Below are positions 26,533 to 37,332 of a stretch of 63,918 nt of DNA, in pieces. The DNA comes from Ensifer sp. LCM 4579 (lineage in GTDB: Bacteria > Pseudomonadota > Alphaproteobacteria > Rhizobiales > Rhizobiaceae). Both the position numbers and the translations under genes were made by a program. Location: the NCBI RefSeq assembly GCF_001854885.1, contig NZ_MDDV01000001.1:75518-139435 (forward strand), read 5' to 3'. The first letter of the stretch is position 1, and the number at the start of each line of letters is the position of its first letter. The notes beneath the pieces are model-generated. The model had not been told where the DNA came from and made no database searches. It worked only from the letters and a program-made list of their open reading frames with translations.

Positions 26533-28188
26533 ATGAACATCAATGCAACGGCAAGCTCCACCTTGCAGCCCGACAAGGACTGGTGGCGCGGCGCAGTGAT
26601 CTACCAGATCTATCCGCGCTCCTTCCAGGACACGAATGGCGACGGCATCGGCGATCTCAGGGGCATCACCGCCCGGCTCCCGCATGTGGCGGCGCTCGGC
26701 GCCGACGCCATATGGATATCGCCCTTCTTCATCTCGCCGATGCGGGACTTCGGTTACGACGTCTCCAATTACACGGATGTCGATCCGCTCTTCGGCACGC
26801 TCGAGGATTTCGACGAACTGATCGCCGAGGCGCACCGGCTCGGCATCCGGGTAATGATCGACCTCGTCCTGTCGCATACGTCGGACGTGCACCCGTGGTT
26901 CATGGAGAGCCGCTCGAGCCGCACCAATGCCAAGGCGGACTGGTATGTCTGGGCGGATTCCAAGCCGGACGGAACGCCGCCCAACAACTGGCTGTCGATC
27001 TTCGGCGGCTCCGCCTGGGCCTGGGACCCGACGAGACAGCAATATTACCTGCACAACTTCCTGACCGCACAGCCGGATCTGAACCTGCACAATCCGGAGG
27101 TGCAGGAGGCGCTGCTTGCCGTCGAGCGCTTCTGGCTCGAGCGCGGCGTCGACGGCTTCCGTCTCGACACGATCAACTTCTATTTCCATGACAAGGAGCT
27201 GCGCGACAATCCTGCACTGCCGCCGGCGCGACGCAATGCCTCTACCGCACCGGCGGTCAATCCTTACAACTATCAGGAACATATCTATGACAAGAACCGG
27301 CCGGAGAACCTGGAATTCTTGAAGCGCTTCCGGGCGGTGATGGACGAGTTCCCGGCGATCGCTGCCGTCGGTGAGGTAGGCGACGGCCAGCGCGGGCTCG
27401 AGATCGCGGGCGAATACACATCCGGCGACGACAAGGTGCATATGTGTTATGCCTTCGAGTTCCTGTCGCCGGATCCGCTGACGCCCGCTCGGGTCGCCGA
27501 GGTGCTCGAGCAGTTCCGCGAAGTGGCACCGGAAGGCTGGGCCTGCTGGGCCTTCTCCAACCACGATGTCGTGCGCCATGTCAGCCGCTGGGGTGCAAGC
27601 GTCAGCGATCATGTCGCCCACGCCAAGCTGCTTTCGAGCCTGCTCATGTCGCTGCGCGGCTCGGTCTGCATCTATCAGGGCGAGGAACTGGCTCTCTTTG
27701 AAGCGGACCTCGCCTACGAGGATCTGCGCGATCCCTACGGCATCCAGTTCTGGCCGGATTTCAAGGGCCGCGATGGCTGCCGGACGCCGATGGTCTGGGA
27801 GAGCCGTCTGGACGGAGGCTTCAGCGAGGGGAGGCCCTGGCTGCCGATTCCGGCGAACCACCTGTCGCATGCAGTCGCCATGCAGGAGGGCGACCCGGAG
27901 TCCGTGCTGGAGCATTATCGACGCTTCCTGCAATTCAGGAAGAGGCATCCGGCCTTGGCCAAGGGCGAGATCGAATTCGTCGAGACGCGGGGGCCGCTCC
28001 TCGGCCTTGTGAGGACTCATGGCAACGAGCGGCTCTTCTGCCTGTTCAATATGAGCGGAGAGGCCGTGGCCGGCCACAAACCGGATGGCACGTTGGAACT
28101 ACTCGAAGGTCACGGCTTCGTTTCAGATATAAAGGACAACAAGATCAATCTTCCGGCCTGGAGCGCGTTTTTCGCGCGCCTGGCCTAG
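26533..28188 (+). CDS. aglA: alpha-glucosidase AglA (GH13)
   Basis: A 551-residue cytoplasmic glycoside hydrolase of family 13 that splits imported alpha-glucosides. All GH13 regions are present: MIDLVLSHTSDVHPW (region I), GVDGFRLDTINF with nucleophile Asp212 (region II), AAVGEVGD with acid/base Glu281 (region III) and FSNHDVVRHV with Asp345 (region IV). No signal peptide is present, so hydrolysis follows uptake. It sits between the permease genes and the ATPase gene within the same operon. Confidence 0.97.
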   Translation: MNINATASSTLQPDKDWWRGAVIYQIYPRSFQDTNGDGIGDLRGITARLPHVAALGADAIWISPFFISPMRDFGYDVSNYTDVDPLFGTLEDFDELIAEAHRLGIRVMIDLVLSHTSDVHPWFMESRSSRTNAKADWYVWADSKPDGTPPNNWLSIFGGSAWAWDPTRQQYYLHNFLTAQPDLNLHNPEVQEALLAVERFWLERGVDGFRLDTINFYFHDKELRDNPALPPARRNASTAPAVNPYNYQEHIYDKNRPENLEFLKRFRAVMDEFPAIAAVGEVGDGQRGLEIAGEYTSGDDKVHMCYAFEFLSPDPLTPARVAEVLEQFREVAPEGWACWAFSNHDVVRHVSRWGASVSDHVAHAKLLSSLLMSLRGSVCIYQGEELALFEADLAYEDLRDPYGIQFWPDFKGRDGCRTPMVWESRLDGGFSEGRPWLPIPANHLSHAVAMQEGDPESVLEHYRRFLQFRKRHPALAKGEIEFVETRGPLLGLVRTHGNERLFCLFNMSGEAVAGHKPDGTLELLEGHGFVSDIKDNKINLPAWSAFFARLA

Positions 28189-28208
28189 AAATCCGAGGGG
28201 AGGGTGCG

Positions 28209-29309
28209 ATGACGGGCCTTTTGTTAAAAGATATCCGCAAATCCTATGGAGCGGTCGATGTCATTCACGGCATCAATCTTGACATCAAGGAGGGCGAGTT
28301 CGTCGTTTTCGTCGGCCCGTCCGGCTGCGGAAAGTCGACATTGCTCAGAATGATCGCCGGCCTCGAGGAGATCACCGGCGGCGACATGTATATCGAAAAC
28401 GAGCGGGTCAACGACGTGCCGCCCTCGAAACGCGGCATCGCCATGGTGTTCCAGTCCTATGCGCTCTATCCGCATATGACCGTCTACGATAACATGGCGT
28501 TCGGCATGCGGATCGCCAAAGAGTCGAAGGAGGAGATCGATCGGCGCGTCCGCAATGCGGCGGATATCCTCCAACTCACCGACTATCTCGACCGGTTGCC
28601 GAAGGCGCTCTCCGGCGGTCAGCGGCAGCGCGTGGCGATCGGCCGGGCGATCTGCCGTAACCCCAAGGTCTTCCTTTTCGACGAACCGCTCTCCAACCTC
28701 GATGCGGCGCTCCGCGTCGCGACCCGCATCGAAATCGCCAAGCTGCACGAACGCATGGCGGACACGACGATGATCTACGTCACCCACGACCAGGTGGAGG
28801 CAATGACGCTCGCGGATCGCATCGTGGTCCTTTCCCTGGGGCATATCGAGCAGGTGGGCGCTCCGCTCGAGCTCTATGAGAGGCCGGCGAACCTCTTCGT
28901 CGCCCGCTTCATCGGCTCACCGGCCATGAATGTCTTCCCCTCGACGATCAAGGCTGCAGGCGCCCAGACGACGGTGACGCTCGTGGGAGGGAAGTCCGTG
29001 ACGCTCGACATTGCGACAAATGCGTCGGAAAGCGGAAAGACGGCGAGCTTCGGCGTGCGCCCGGAGGATCTACAGGTCACCGAGGGCGAGGATTTCCTGT
29101 TCGAGGGAACGGTTTCGATCGTCGAGGCGCTCGGCGAAGTGACGCTGCTCTACATCGAAGGGCTGGTCGAGAGCGAACCGATCATCGCCAAGTTGCCGGG
29201 CATCCTGAAGGTCAAGCGCGGCGACAGTGTGCGCTTCACCGCCGACAAGGCCAAGCTGCATCTCTTCGACGCAAACGGGCGCAGCTACCGGTCTAGCGCA
29301 TCGGCCTGA
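28209..29309 (+). CDS. aglK: alpha-glucoside ABC transporter ATPase AglK
   Basis: A 366-residue MalK-type ATPase. Walker A GPSGCGKST is at residues 36-44, the ABC signature LSGGQ at 134-138, Walker B ending in FDEP at 157-160, and the H-loop in YVTHDQVEAM. A C-terminal regulatory OB-like domain (about 240-360) is present. The last codons and the stop lie within a palindromic repeat (29296-29332), so the C-terminal SASA is partly encoded by the repeat. Confidence 0.96.
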   Translation: MTGLLLKDIRKSYGAVDVIHGINLDIKEGEFVVFVGPSGCGKSTLLRMIAGLEEITGGDMYIENERVNDVPPSKRGIAMVFQSYALYPHMTVYDNMAFGMRIAKESKEEIDRRVRNAADILQLTDYLDRLPKALSGGQRQRVAIGRAICRNPKVFLFDEPLSNLDAALRVATRIEIAKLHERMADTTMIYVTHDQVEAMTLADRIVVLSLGHIEQVGAPLELYERPANLFVARFIGSPAMNVFPSTIKAAGAQTTVTLVGGKSVTLDIATNASESGKTASFGVRPEDLQVTEGEDFLFEGTVSIVEALGEVTLLYIEGLVESEPIIAKLPGILKVKRGDSVRFTADKAKLHLFDANGRSYRSSASA

Positions 29310-29332
29310 AACCGATCTTCGGAAAGATGCGC
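29296..29332 (+). repeat. palindromic repeat over the aglK stop codon
   Basis: GCGCATC at the left pairs with GATGCGC at the right; the inside reads GGCCTGAAACCGATCTTCGG. The element shares TAGCGCATC and CCGATnTTCGGAA with copies at 55331-55377 and 57132-57184. It could act as a transcript 3'-end structure for the agl operon. Confidence 0.7.
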
Positions 29333-29508
29333 GGCGCCGTAGAACGACGCGGCAGGCGGAGGAAATTGCCCCCAGTCGAATCGGGGGGCAATGCTACAGG
29401 GAATTTTTCGCTTTTCAGGGCTGTTTCCACAGGCCGGCGTCGACCCAAACGCTCTGTTAAATTTCATGGGATAGCCTGAGTGCAAATGGAACACGAAAGG
29501 TGATTTCG

Positions 29509-29919
29509 ATGCGCAGCACGGCCCCTGTGTCGCACCAGCACTTCCTCAACAAGGAAGAGTCCTTCATGTATGATCGGGAAACGAACTTCCCGATGGAAGA
29601 CACGCGCAACGAGGCCCGGATCGAATACACAGAGAAGGGGATGCAGCACCTGTCTTCGCGCCGTTGCGAGATCATCAAGCTGTCGAAGAGCAGCGCCGTT
29701 ATCGGCATCCTCACGCAGTTCCAATTGCCCCAGAATTTCTATCTGGACATCCCGAGTGCCCGTATCCCGCTGATCGGCTGTCTGCTGAAGCGCGTCCATG
29801 CCAACAACATCATCGAAGCGCGGTTCCTGCGGCTCTTGAGCGACCGCGACCTCAATCGGATCTTCGTCTACAGCACCCATCCGAACCACCGAAACCGCAC
29901 GCTCGACATCTACGGCTGA
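29509..29919 (+). CDS. small PilZ-like protein (degenerate c-di-GMP motif)
   Basis: A 136-residue cytoplasmic protein. Residues about 50-125 have the beta-rich PilZ layout: SRRCEIIKLSKSSAVIGIL (family pattern RRxCxIxDLSxxGAxI), then LPQNFYLDI and a later VHANNIIEARFLRL. The usual Asp and Gly of the DxSxxG motif are replaced by Lys and Ser, so c-di-GMP binding is doubtful. Start is ambiguous: this ATG follows AAAGGTGAT, but another at 29566 follows AAGGAAGA and would give 117 residues. It stands alone between aglK and edd; function unknown. Confidence 0.65.
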   Translation: MRSTAPVSHQHFLNKEESFMYDRETNFPMEDTRNEARIEYTEKGMQHLSSRRCEIIKLSKSSAVIGILTQFQLPQNFYLDIPSARIPLIGCLLKRVHANNIIEARFLRLLSDRDLNRIFVYSTHPNHRNRTLDIYG

Positions 29920-30061
29920 CGGCTGCGGCCGGAGCAACATGCTCACAGGCGACGCGACGAAGGACGAGACCGCGTCGCGCCACAGAGGCTACCCAAGCTT
30001 ACAGCGCCGCGTGTCTTATCAGACCGCTGCGGTCGCTGTGAAACATAGCTCGTAACCCTTC

Positions 30062-31882
<1,821 letters not shown>

Positions 31883-32068
31883 ATCACATCCTGTTCCGGA
31901 GTCTCGGGACTCCTCTTCATCCTGTCATCGACTTTACAGCGGCAGATGCTCCTGGGACGCGCAAATGTCGCCGTAAACGCTGAAATGCCGGCCTCTGATT
32001 CAGCAGGAATCAGGAGCCTTGCAAACCGGGCGTCGCGGATCGGCGCTGCGACGCCCGAACCGAGCGCG

Positions 32069-32767
32069 TCAGGGCGCCCAGTAAACCTGCAGCGGCGAGG
32101 CCGCACGCCGGAGCACGGCGCGGATCGGCATCTCCGCCTCCTCGCCCGGCATTTCGGCCCGGGCAAGAACCTCTTTCTTGGCGTCGCCTTCGATATGCAG
32201 CACCAAATACCCGGCGTCCTGTAGGCTGGAGAACGTAAGGGTCAGGCGGGTCTCGCCGGCGCCATCGGCCTCCATGGTAATCACGCCGCGCGGCGTCGCC
32301 GGATCCAGGGCCTCCTCAAGCCGCGTTCCGCCGGGAAAGAACGATGCGGTATGCCCGTCCGTTCCCATCCCGAGTACAACGACATCGAAGGGAGCATTGA
32401 TATCCGCGGTGGCGGCGCTTGCCTTGGCGGCCGCCTCCTCGGCGCTTGACGAATTGTGGTAGAGCGGCACGAAACGCGCTTCGGCGGCCCTGTTCTTGAG
32501 GAGGTTGGCGGCGACCAAGCCATGATTGGAGCGGTCGCTCTCCGGCGGAACGAAACGCTCGTCGACAAGCGTGACACTCACTTTCGCCCAATCGAGTTTA
32601 CGTTTCGACAGAGCCTGGAAGAATGCCTTGGGCGTAGAGCCGCCCGATACGGCGATGCTGGCGCCGCCGCGACTATCGACGGCCGCCTCGAGCCTGGCGC
32701 CGACGGCATCCGCCAGTGCTTCCGCCAGCATTTCTCCGTTGTCGTATCTATGCAGGATAGCGCTCAT
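32069..32767 (-). CDS. pgl: 6-phosphogluconolactonase Pgl
   Basis: A 232-residue DevB-type lactonase (AVSGGSTPKAFFQALSKRKL, VTLVDERFVPPESDRSNHG, VVLGMGTDGHTASFFPGGTR). It hydrolyses 6-phosphogluconolactone, the product of Zwf, and feeds Edd. It starts nine bases after the zwf stop codon, consistent with one transcript. Confidence 0.96.
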   Translation of the reverse strand: MSAILHRYDNGEMLAEALADAVGARLEAAVDSRGGASIAVSGGSTPKAFFQALSKRKLDWAKVSVTLVDERFVPPESDRSNHGLVAANLLKNRAAEARFVPLYHNSSSAEEAAAKASAATADINAPFDVVVLGMGTDGHTASFFPGGTRLEEALDPATPRGVITMEADGAGETRLTLTFSSLQDAGYLVLHIEGDAKKEVLARAEMPGEEAEMPIRAVLRRAASPLQVYWAP

Positions 32768-32776
32768 CGACCGGTC

Positions 32777-34252
32777 CTAGATCGTATCGTTCCAGGTGCG
32801 GCCGTCGCGCTCGATCAGCGCAATCGACTGGCTCGGTCCCCAGGTGCCCGCCGTGTAGCCCTGCACCTGTTGCCCCGTCGTTTCCCAGGCCTTCAGGATC
32901 GGGTCGATCCATTGCCATGCCGCCTCCACCTCGTCGCGGCGCACGAAGAGCGTCTGGTTGTTGCGGATGACGTCGAGCAGCAGCCGCTCATAGGCATCGG
33001 CATTGCGCACATCGAAGGCTTCGGCAAAGCTCATGTCGAGCGGTACGTTCCTGAGCCGCATGCCGCCGGGACCGGGATCCTTGATCATTAGCGATTGCTT
33101 GACGCCCTCGTTCGGCTGCAGGCGGATCATCAACTGGTTGGCGGAGATGCGGCCGGCGCTCTGGTCGAAGATCGAGTGCGGGATCTGCTTGAAAGTAATG
33201 ACGATCTCCGACATGCGCCCCGCCATGCGCTTGCCGGTGCGGATGTAGAAGGGTACGCCTGCCCAGCGCCAGTTGCTGATCTCGGCCTTGATCGCGACGA
33301 ATGTTTCCGTGTTGGAAATGCCGCCTTCCAACTCCTCGAGATAGCCCTTCACCGCGCCGCCGGCCGATGCGCCGGCACGATATTGGCCACGTACGGTCAC
33401 CTGCTCGACATTGGCGCCGGTGATCGGCTTCAGCGCGCGCAGCACCTTGAGTTTCTCGTCGCGCACCGCCTCGGCGTCCATCGAAGTGGGCACTTCCATC
33501 GCCACGAAGCAGACGAGCTGGAGAATGTGGTTCTGCACCATGTCGCGCAGCGCGCCGGCCTTGTCGTAATAGCCTGCGCGATTTTCGAGGCCGACCGATT
33601 CCGAGACGGTGATCTGCACATGATCGATATGGGCCGAGTTCCACAAGGGCTCGTAGAGCGCATTGGCGAAACGCAGCGCCATCAGATTCTGCACCGTCTC
33701 CTTGCCGAGATAGTGATCGATGCGGAAGATCTGCTCCTCGCGGAAAACCTTGCCGATCGTGTCGTTCAGTTCGTTCGCCGAGGCGAGGTCGCGTCCGATC
33801 GGCTTCTCGACGACGATGCGGGTGTTCTTGGTGATCAGCTTGTGATCGCGGATTCGCTCGGAAATATCGCCGAAGATCGCGGGCCCGACGGCGAGATAGA
33901 AGGCGCGGATGCGGTCCCTGCCCTCATCGAGAATCTTCTTGAGGTCATCCCAGCCTTGCTCCGACTTGGCATCGACCGAAATGTAGAAGATGCGGCCCGT
34001 GAACTTGGCCACTTCCACTTCATCGAACTCGCCCGCCTTCAGATGTTCCTTCAGTGCGTCGGTTGCGAATCTGCGATACTCCTCATGGGAAAGGGCCGCG
34101 CGCGAGGCGCCGATGATGCGGGTAGGCTCCGTCAGCTGGCCCTCCATCTGACGGTGGTAAAGTGCCGGCAGCAGCTTGCGCTCGGCAAGATCGCCGGTTC
34201 CCCCGAAGACGACATAATCAAAGGGTTCGACGGGAATGATCTGGCTGCTCAT
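32777..34252 (-). CDS. zwf: glucose-6-phosphate 1-dehydrogenase Zwf
   Basis: A 491-residue dehydrogenase oxidising glucose-6-phosphate. The nucleotide motif GGTGDLAERKL (residues 17-27), the EKPIG segment (149-153) and the substrate-binding signature RIDHYLGKE (177-185) are intact. As first gene of the operon it directs hexose phosphate into the Entner-Doudoroff and pentose-phosphate routes, the main sugar pathways of rhizobia. Its 143-bp upstream region is AT-rich (AATCGATTTAAAAGCGC) and probably holds the promoter. Confidence 0.97.
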   Translation of the reverse strand: MSSQIIPVEPFDYVVFGGTGDLAERKLLPALYHRQMEGQLTEPTRIIGASRAALSHEEYRRFATDALKEHLKAGEFDEVEVAKFTGRIFYISVDAKSEQGWDDLKKILDEGRDRIRAFYLAVGPAIFGDISERIRDHKLITKNTRIVVEKPIGRDLASANELNDTIGKVFREEQIFRIDHYLGKETVQNLMALRFANALYEPLWNSAHIDHVQITVSESVGLENRAGYYDKAGALRDMVQNHILQLVCFVAMEVPTSMDAEAVRDEKLKVLRALKPITGANVEQVTVRGQYRAGASAGGAVKGYLEELEGGISNTETFVAIKAEISNWRWAGVPFYIRTGKRMAGRMSEIVITFKQIPHSIFDQSAGRISANQLMIRLQPNEGVKQSLMIKDPGPGGMRLRNVPLDMSFAEAFDVRNADAYERLLLDVIRNNQTLFVRRDEVEAAWQWIDPILKAWETTGQQVQGYTAGTWGPSQSIALIERDGRTWNDTI

Positions 34253-34395
34253 GGGATAACTCGATCTCGTTGAGGTCAGGGCAGGTATAATCTAATCGAT
34301 TTAAAAGCGCTAGAGTGCAACGCAATAAAACTTCGCTGCGCTGCATTTTCTGCCGCATTTCTCCTGTGCCCGGATACCCTCCACCGATCAATTCT

Positions 34396-35682
34396 TCAAA
34401 GCCGGTCGCGCAGGGCGTACCAGCTGAGGGCCAGGAACAGGAGGGCTGACCGAAATCGGGTTCCGCCAGGAAAAGCCGGTATTTTCAAATCCTTGAGGAG
34501 ATCGAGCGGGGTATCTTTTCCAAGCGCCAGGTCCGCGTAGAGCTTACCGCAAAAGTTGGATAGCATGACGCCGTGACCGGAATAGCCGCCGATCGTCACG
34601 ACACCCGGCATGACCTCGCGGCAGAAGGGCTGGCGCGGCATGGTGATGCCGACAGTGCCGCCCCAGGCATGGGTGATCTCGATATCGGCGAGCGCCGGGT
34701 AGATTTCCCCGATCTGGCGTCGGATATGGCTTGAAATGTCACGCGGATTGTCGGCCGTGTAGGCTTCCCGGCCGCCGAACAGCAACCGCCCGTCCTTCGA
34801 CTTGCGGAAATAACGCACGACGAAGCGCGAATCGTCGACGGATTCGCCGCCCGGAAGAACGCCGGGGTGCTCCGTGAGCACGGTCGTTGCGCCGATGAAC
34901 GAGCGGATCGGCATGACATGACACGCCGTCACCGGCTCGAGATTACCGATGTAGGCGTTACAGGCGATCAGGGCCCGGTCCGCCGTGATGGTGCCCCGCT
35001 CCGTCTCGATCAGGACCACGCCGCCTTTCCTGTCGATCTTCAGGGCTTTCGTCTGCTCGAAGATATTGGCGCCGGCAAGGGCTGCCTGTTTCGCCAGCCC
35101 GATCACGAGCTTCATCGGATGGATGTGGCCGGTACCGGCATCGCGAATGCCGAAGCGGTAATGTGACGAGCCGAGGCGGACTGCGGTTTCCTCGCGATCC
35201 ATGAAAGAGAGATGCGGATAGCCGAAGCGTTCGGCCATCACCTCGACATGGCGGCGGTACTCCTTTTCGAGGCTGTCCTTGTGGCTGACCGAGAGCTGGC
35301 CGGGTACGAACTCCATGTCGATCGCGTGTTCCCGTGCGAAATCCAGTACGTATCGTTTGGCGTTTTCCGCCATGTCGAAGAGCAGCTGTGCCCGTTCGCG
35401 GCCGACGACCTCCTCGAGATCCTCCGCCCAGGCGCGCTGGCCAGTGCCGAACTGGCCGCCATTGCGACCCGAAGCGCCATCGCCGAAGCGGCAGGCGTCG
35501 ATCAAGGTGACGTCGACACCCTCTTTCGCAAGATTGTAGGCCGCTTGCAGGCCGGTATAGCCGCCGCCGATGACCGCGACGTCGGCTTTGCGCGAGCCGG
35601 CCATCGGCGGATAGGAAGGCCGTTCGGGCACGCTTGCCTCATACCAGGAGATTCCGGGCGAGATCGGGCTTTGCCAGCTCAT
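34396..35682 (-). CDS. FAD-dependent oxidoreductase, PuuB-like (gamma-glutamylputrescine oxidase type)
   Basis: A 428-residue DAO-family flavoenzyme. The N-terminal Rossmann motif is ADVAVIGGGYTGLQAAYNLA followed by VDVTLIDACRFG; a second family motif GRNGGQFGTGQR follows, and the C-terminal GGYSGHGVMLSNFCGKLYAD binds FAD. The N-terminus SPGISWYEASVPERPSYPPM is typical of PuuB-like enzymes. It lies 15 bp after a gamma-glutamylputrescine-synthetase-like gene, so oxidation of gamma-glutamylated amines is a good guess, though other amine substrates are possible. Confidence 0.85.
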   Translation of the reverse strand: MSWQSPISPGISWYEASVPERPSYPPMAGSRKADVAVIGGGYTGLQAAYNLAKEGVDVTLIDACRFGDGASGRNGGQFGTGQRAWAEDLEEVVGRERAQLLFDMAENAKRYVLDFAREHAIDMEFVPGQLSVSHKDSLEKEYRRHVEVMAERFGYPHLSFMDREETAVRLGSSHYRFGIRDAGTGHIHPMKLVIGLAKQAALAGANIFEQTKALKIDRKGGVVLIETERGTITADRALIACNAYIGNLEPVTACHVMPIRSFIGATTVLTEHPGVLPGGESVDDSRFVVRYFRKSKDGRLLFGGREAYTADNPRDISSHIRRQIGEIYPALADIEITHAWGGTVGITMPRQPFCREVMPGVVTIGGYSGHGVMLSNFCGKLYADLALGKDTPLDLLKDLKIPAFPGGTRFRSALLFLALSWYALRDRL

Positions 35683-35697
35683 GGGGAGGCCTCCCGG

Positions 35698-37134
35698 TCA
35701 GACGTTCAGGAGCAGGAATTCACGTTCCCAAGGGCTGATGACCTGCATGAAGGTCTCGAATTCGCCGCGCTTCACGCCGGCATAGATGGCGATGAATTCG
35801 GCGCTGAAGACGTCGGCGAGCGAGGGTGCCGACTCGAGCAGCGACACCGCCTCGAGCAGCCCGCGCGGCAGGTCGATCTCTCCCTCGTTGGCGGTGTCCT
35901 CCGTGGGTGGCGTCGGCTCAAGGCTCTCGACGATGCCGAGATAGCCGCAACCGAGCGAGGCAGCGAGCGCCAGATAGGGGTTGGCATCGGAACTCGGCAG
36001 GCGGTTCTCGATGCGACGGGCGGCCGGATCCGAAACCGGAATGCGGAAGGCCGTCGTCCGGTTGTCGTAACCCCAGGCAGTGTTCACCGGCGCCGCCATT
36101 TCCGGGGTCAGACGCCTGTAGGAGTTCACATAGGGCGCCATCATCGACAACGTCCTCGGCACGTAATGCTGCATGCCGCCGACGAAGGCGAAGAATTCCT
36201 TGGAGGGCGAGCCGTCCGGATTGGAGAAGATGTTGCGCCCGGTGGCGATTTCGACCACCGACTGGTGGATGTGCATGGCCGAGCCCGGCTGACCCTGCAT
36301 CGGCTTGGCCATGAAGGTGGCATAGATGCCGTGCTTCAGCGCCGCTTCGCGGATCGTGCGCTTGAACAGGAAGACCTGGTCGGCAAGCTCGATCGGGTCA
36401 CCATGCCTGAGATTGATCTCGAGCTGAGCCGGTCCCTCTTCATGGATGAGCGTATCGATCTCGAGACCTTGCTTTTCGGAAAAATGGTAGATGTCGTCGA
36501 TCAGTTCGTCGAACTCGTTGATCCCGGCGATCGAATAGCCCTGGCCGCCGAGAATGGAACGGCCGGAGCGGCCCTTCGGAGGGCGCAGCGGATAGTCCGG
36601 GTCGTCGTTCTGGGCGACGAGGTAGAACTCGATCTCGGGGGCGACGACGGCTCTCCAGCCCTTTTGGCGGTAGAGCTCGACGACGCGCTTCAGGACGTTG
36701 CGCGGCGTATAGCTGATCTGTTCGCCCTGCGAGCCGACGATGTCACAGATCACCTGCGCCGTCGGATCCGTTTCCCAGGGAACGATGGAAAGCGTCGATA
36801 GATCCGGCACCAGCTTGATGTCGCTATCGCGCGAGTCGTAGCGGAACTGGCCGGTCTCATCGGGATATTCACCGGAAATCGTGTGGCGGTAGATCGCCGA
36901 AGGCAGTGCAAGCGAGGTGTTGGAGGTGAACTTCGAGGTCGGCATCATCTTGCCGCGTGGCACGCCGGCAAGGTCGGGCGTGATGCATTCGATGTCTTCG
37001 ATGCGGCGGATCTTGAGCCACTCGACCGCGTCCCGCCAGGTCTTCACGCCGCGGGCTGAATTCAGGTCAAGAGGTACCTTCGAACTCTCGCTGACCTTTG
37101 CTGTTTGCTGGGCAACACTTCTCTTGGAAGACAT
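35698..37134 (-). CDS. glutamine synthetase family protein, PuuA-like
   Basis: A 478-residue type I-like glutamine synthetase homologue. It has the beta-grasp N-terminal domain (IEDIECITPDLAGVPRGKMM) and the catalytic barrel (APEIEFYLV; EEGPAQLEINLRHGDP; MQGQPGSAMHIHQSV; IENRLPSSDANPYLALAASL). The sequence is closer in type to gamma-glutamylpolyamine synthetases than to nitrogen-assimilating GlnA. With the next gene it would form the first two steps of the Puu pathway of putrescine breakdown. Substrate is inferred from the pair. Confidence 0.85.
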   Translation of the reverse strand: MSSKRSVAQQTAKVSESSKVPLDLNSARGVKTWRDAVEWLKIRRIEDIECITPDLAGVPRGKMMPTSKFTSNTSLALPSAIYRHTISGEYPDETGQFRYDSRDSDIKLVPDLSTLSIVPWETDPTAQVICDIVGSQGEQISYTPRNVLKRVVELYRQKGWRAVVAPEIEFYLVAQNDDPDYPLRPPKGRSGRSILGGQGYSIAGINEFDELIDDIYHFSEKQGLEIDTLIHEEGPAQLEINLRHGDPIELADQVFLFKRTIREAALKHGIYATFMAKPMQGQPGSAMHIHQSVVEIATGRNIFSNPDGSPSKEFFAFVGGMQHYVPRTLSMMAPYVNSYRRLTPEMAAPVNTAWGYDNRTTAFRIPVSDPAARRIENRLPSSDANPYLALAASLGCGYLGIVESLEPTPPTEDTANEGEIDLPRGLLEAVSLLESAPSLADVFSAEFIAIYAGVKRGEFETFMQVISPWEREFLLLNV

Positions 37135-37332
37135 AAATCACCGGATTTGGCTTCGGATAGCGCATCATAGCCGCAGTTTGCCGATTGGCTACTGCATGTT
37201 TCCTCAAATCGAAATTGAATGGCTACAAAGCCTGCTGCACCCGAATTGTGTCAGCGAATTTTGCCCGCCCATAGTTCCGCGAAGGCGTTGGGAATTGACA
37301 TTTGGCGGGCCGCCGGGAAGGAAGGCGGAAAC

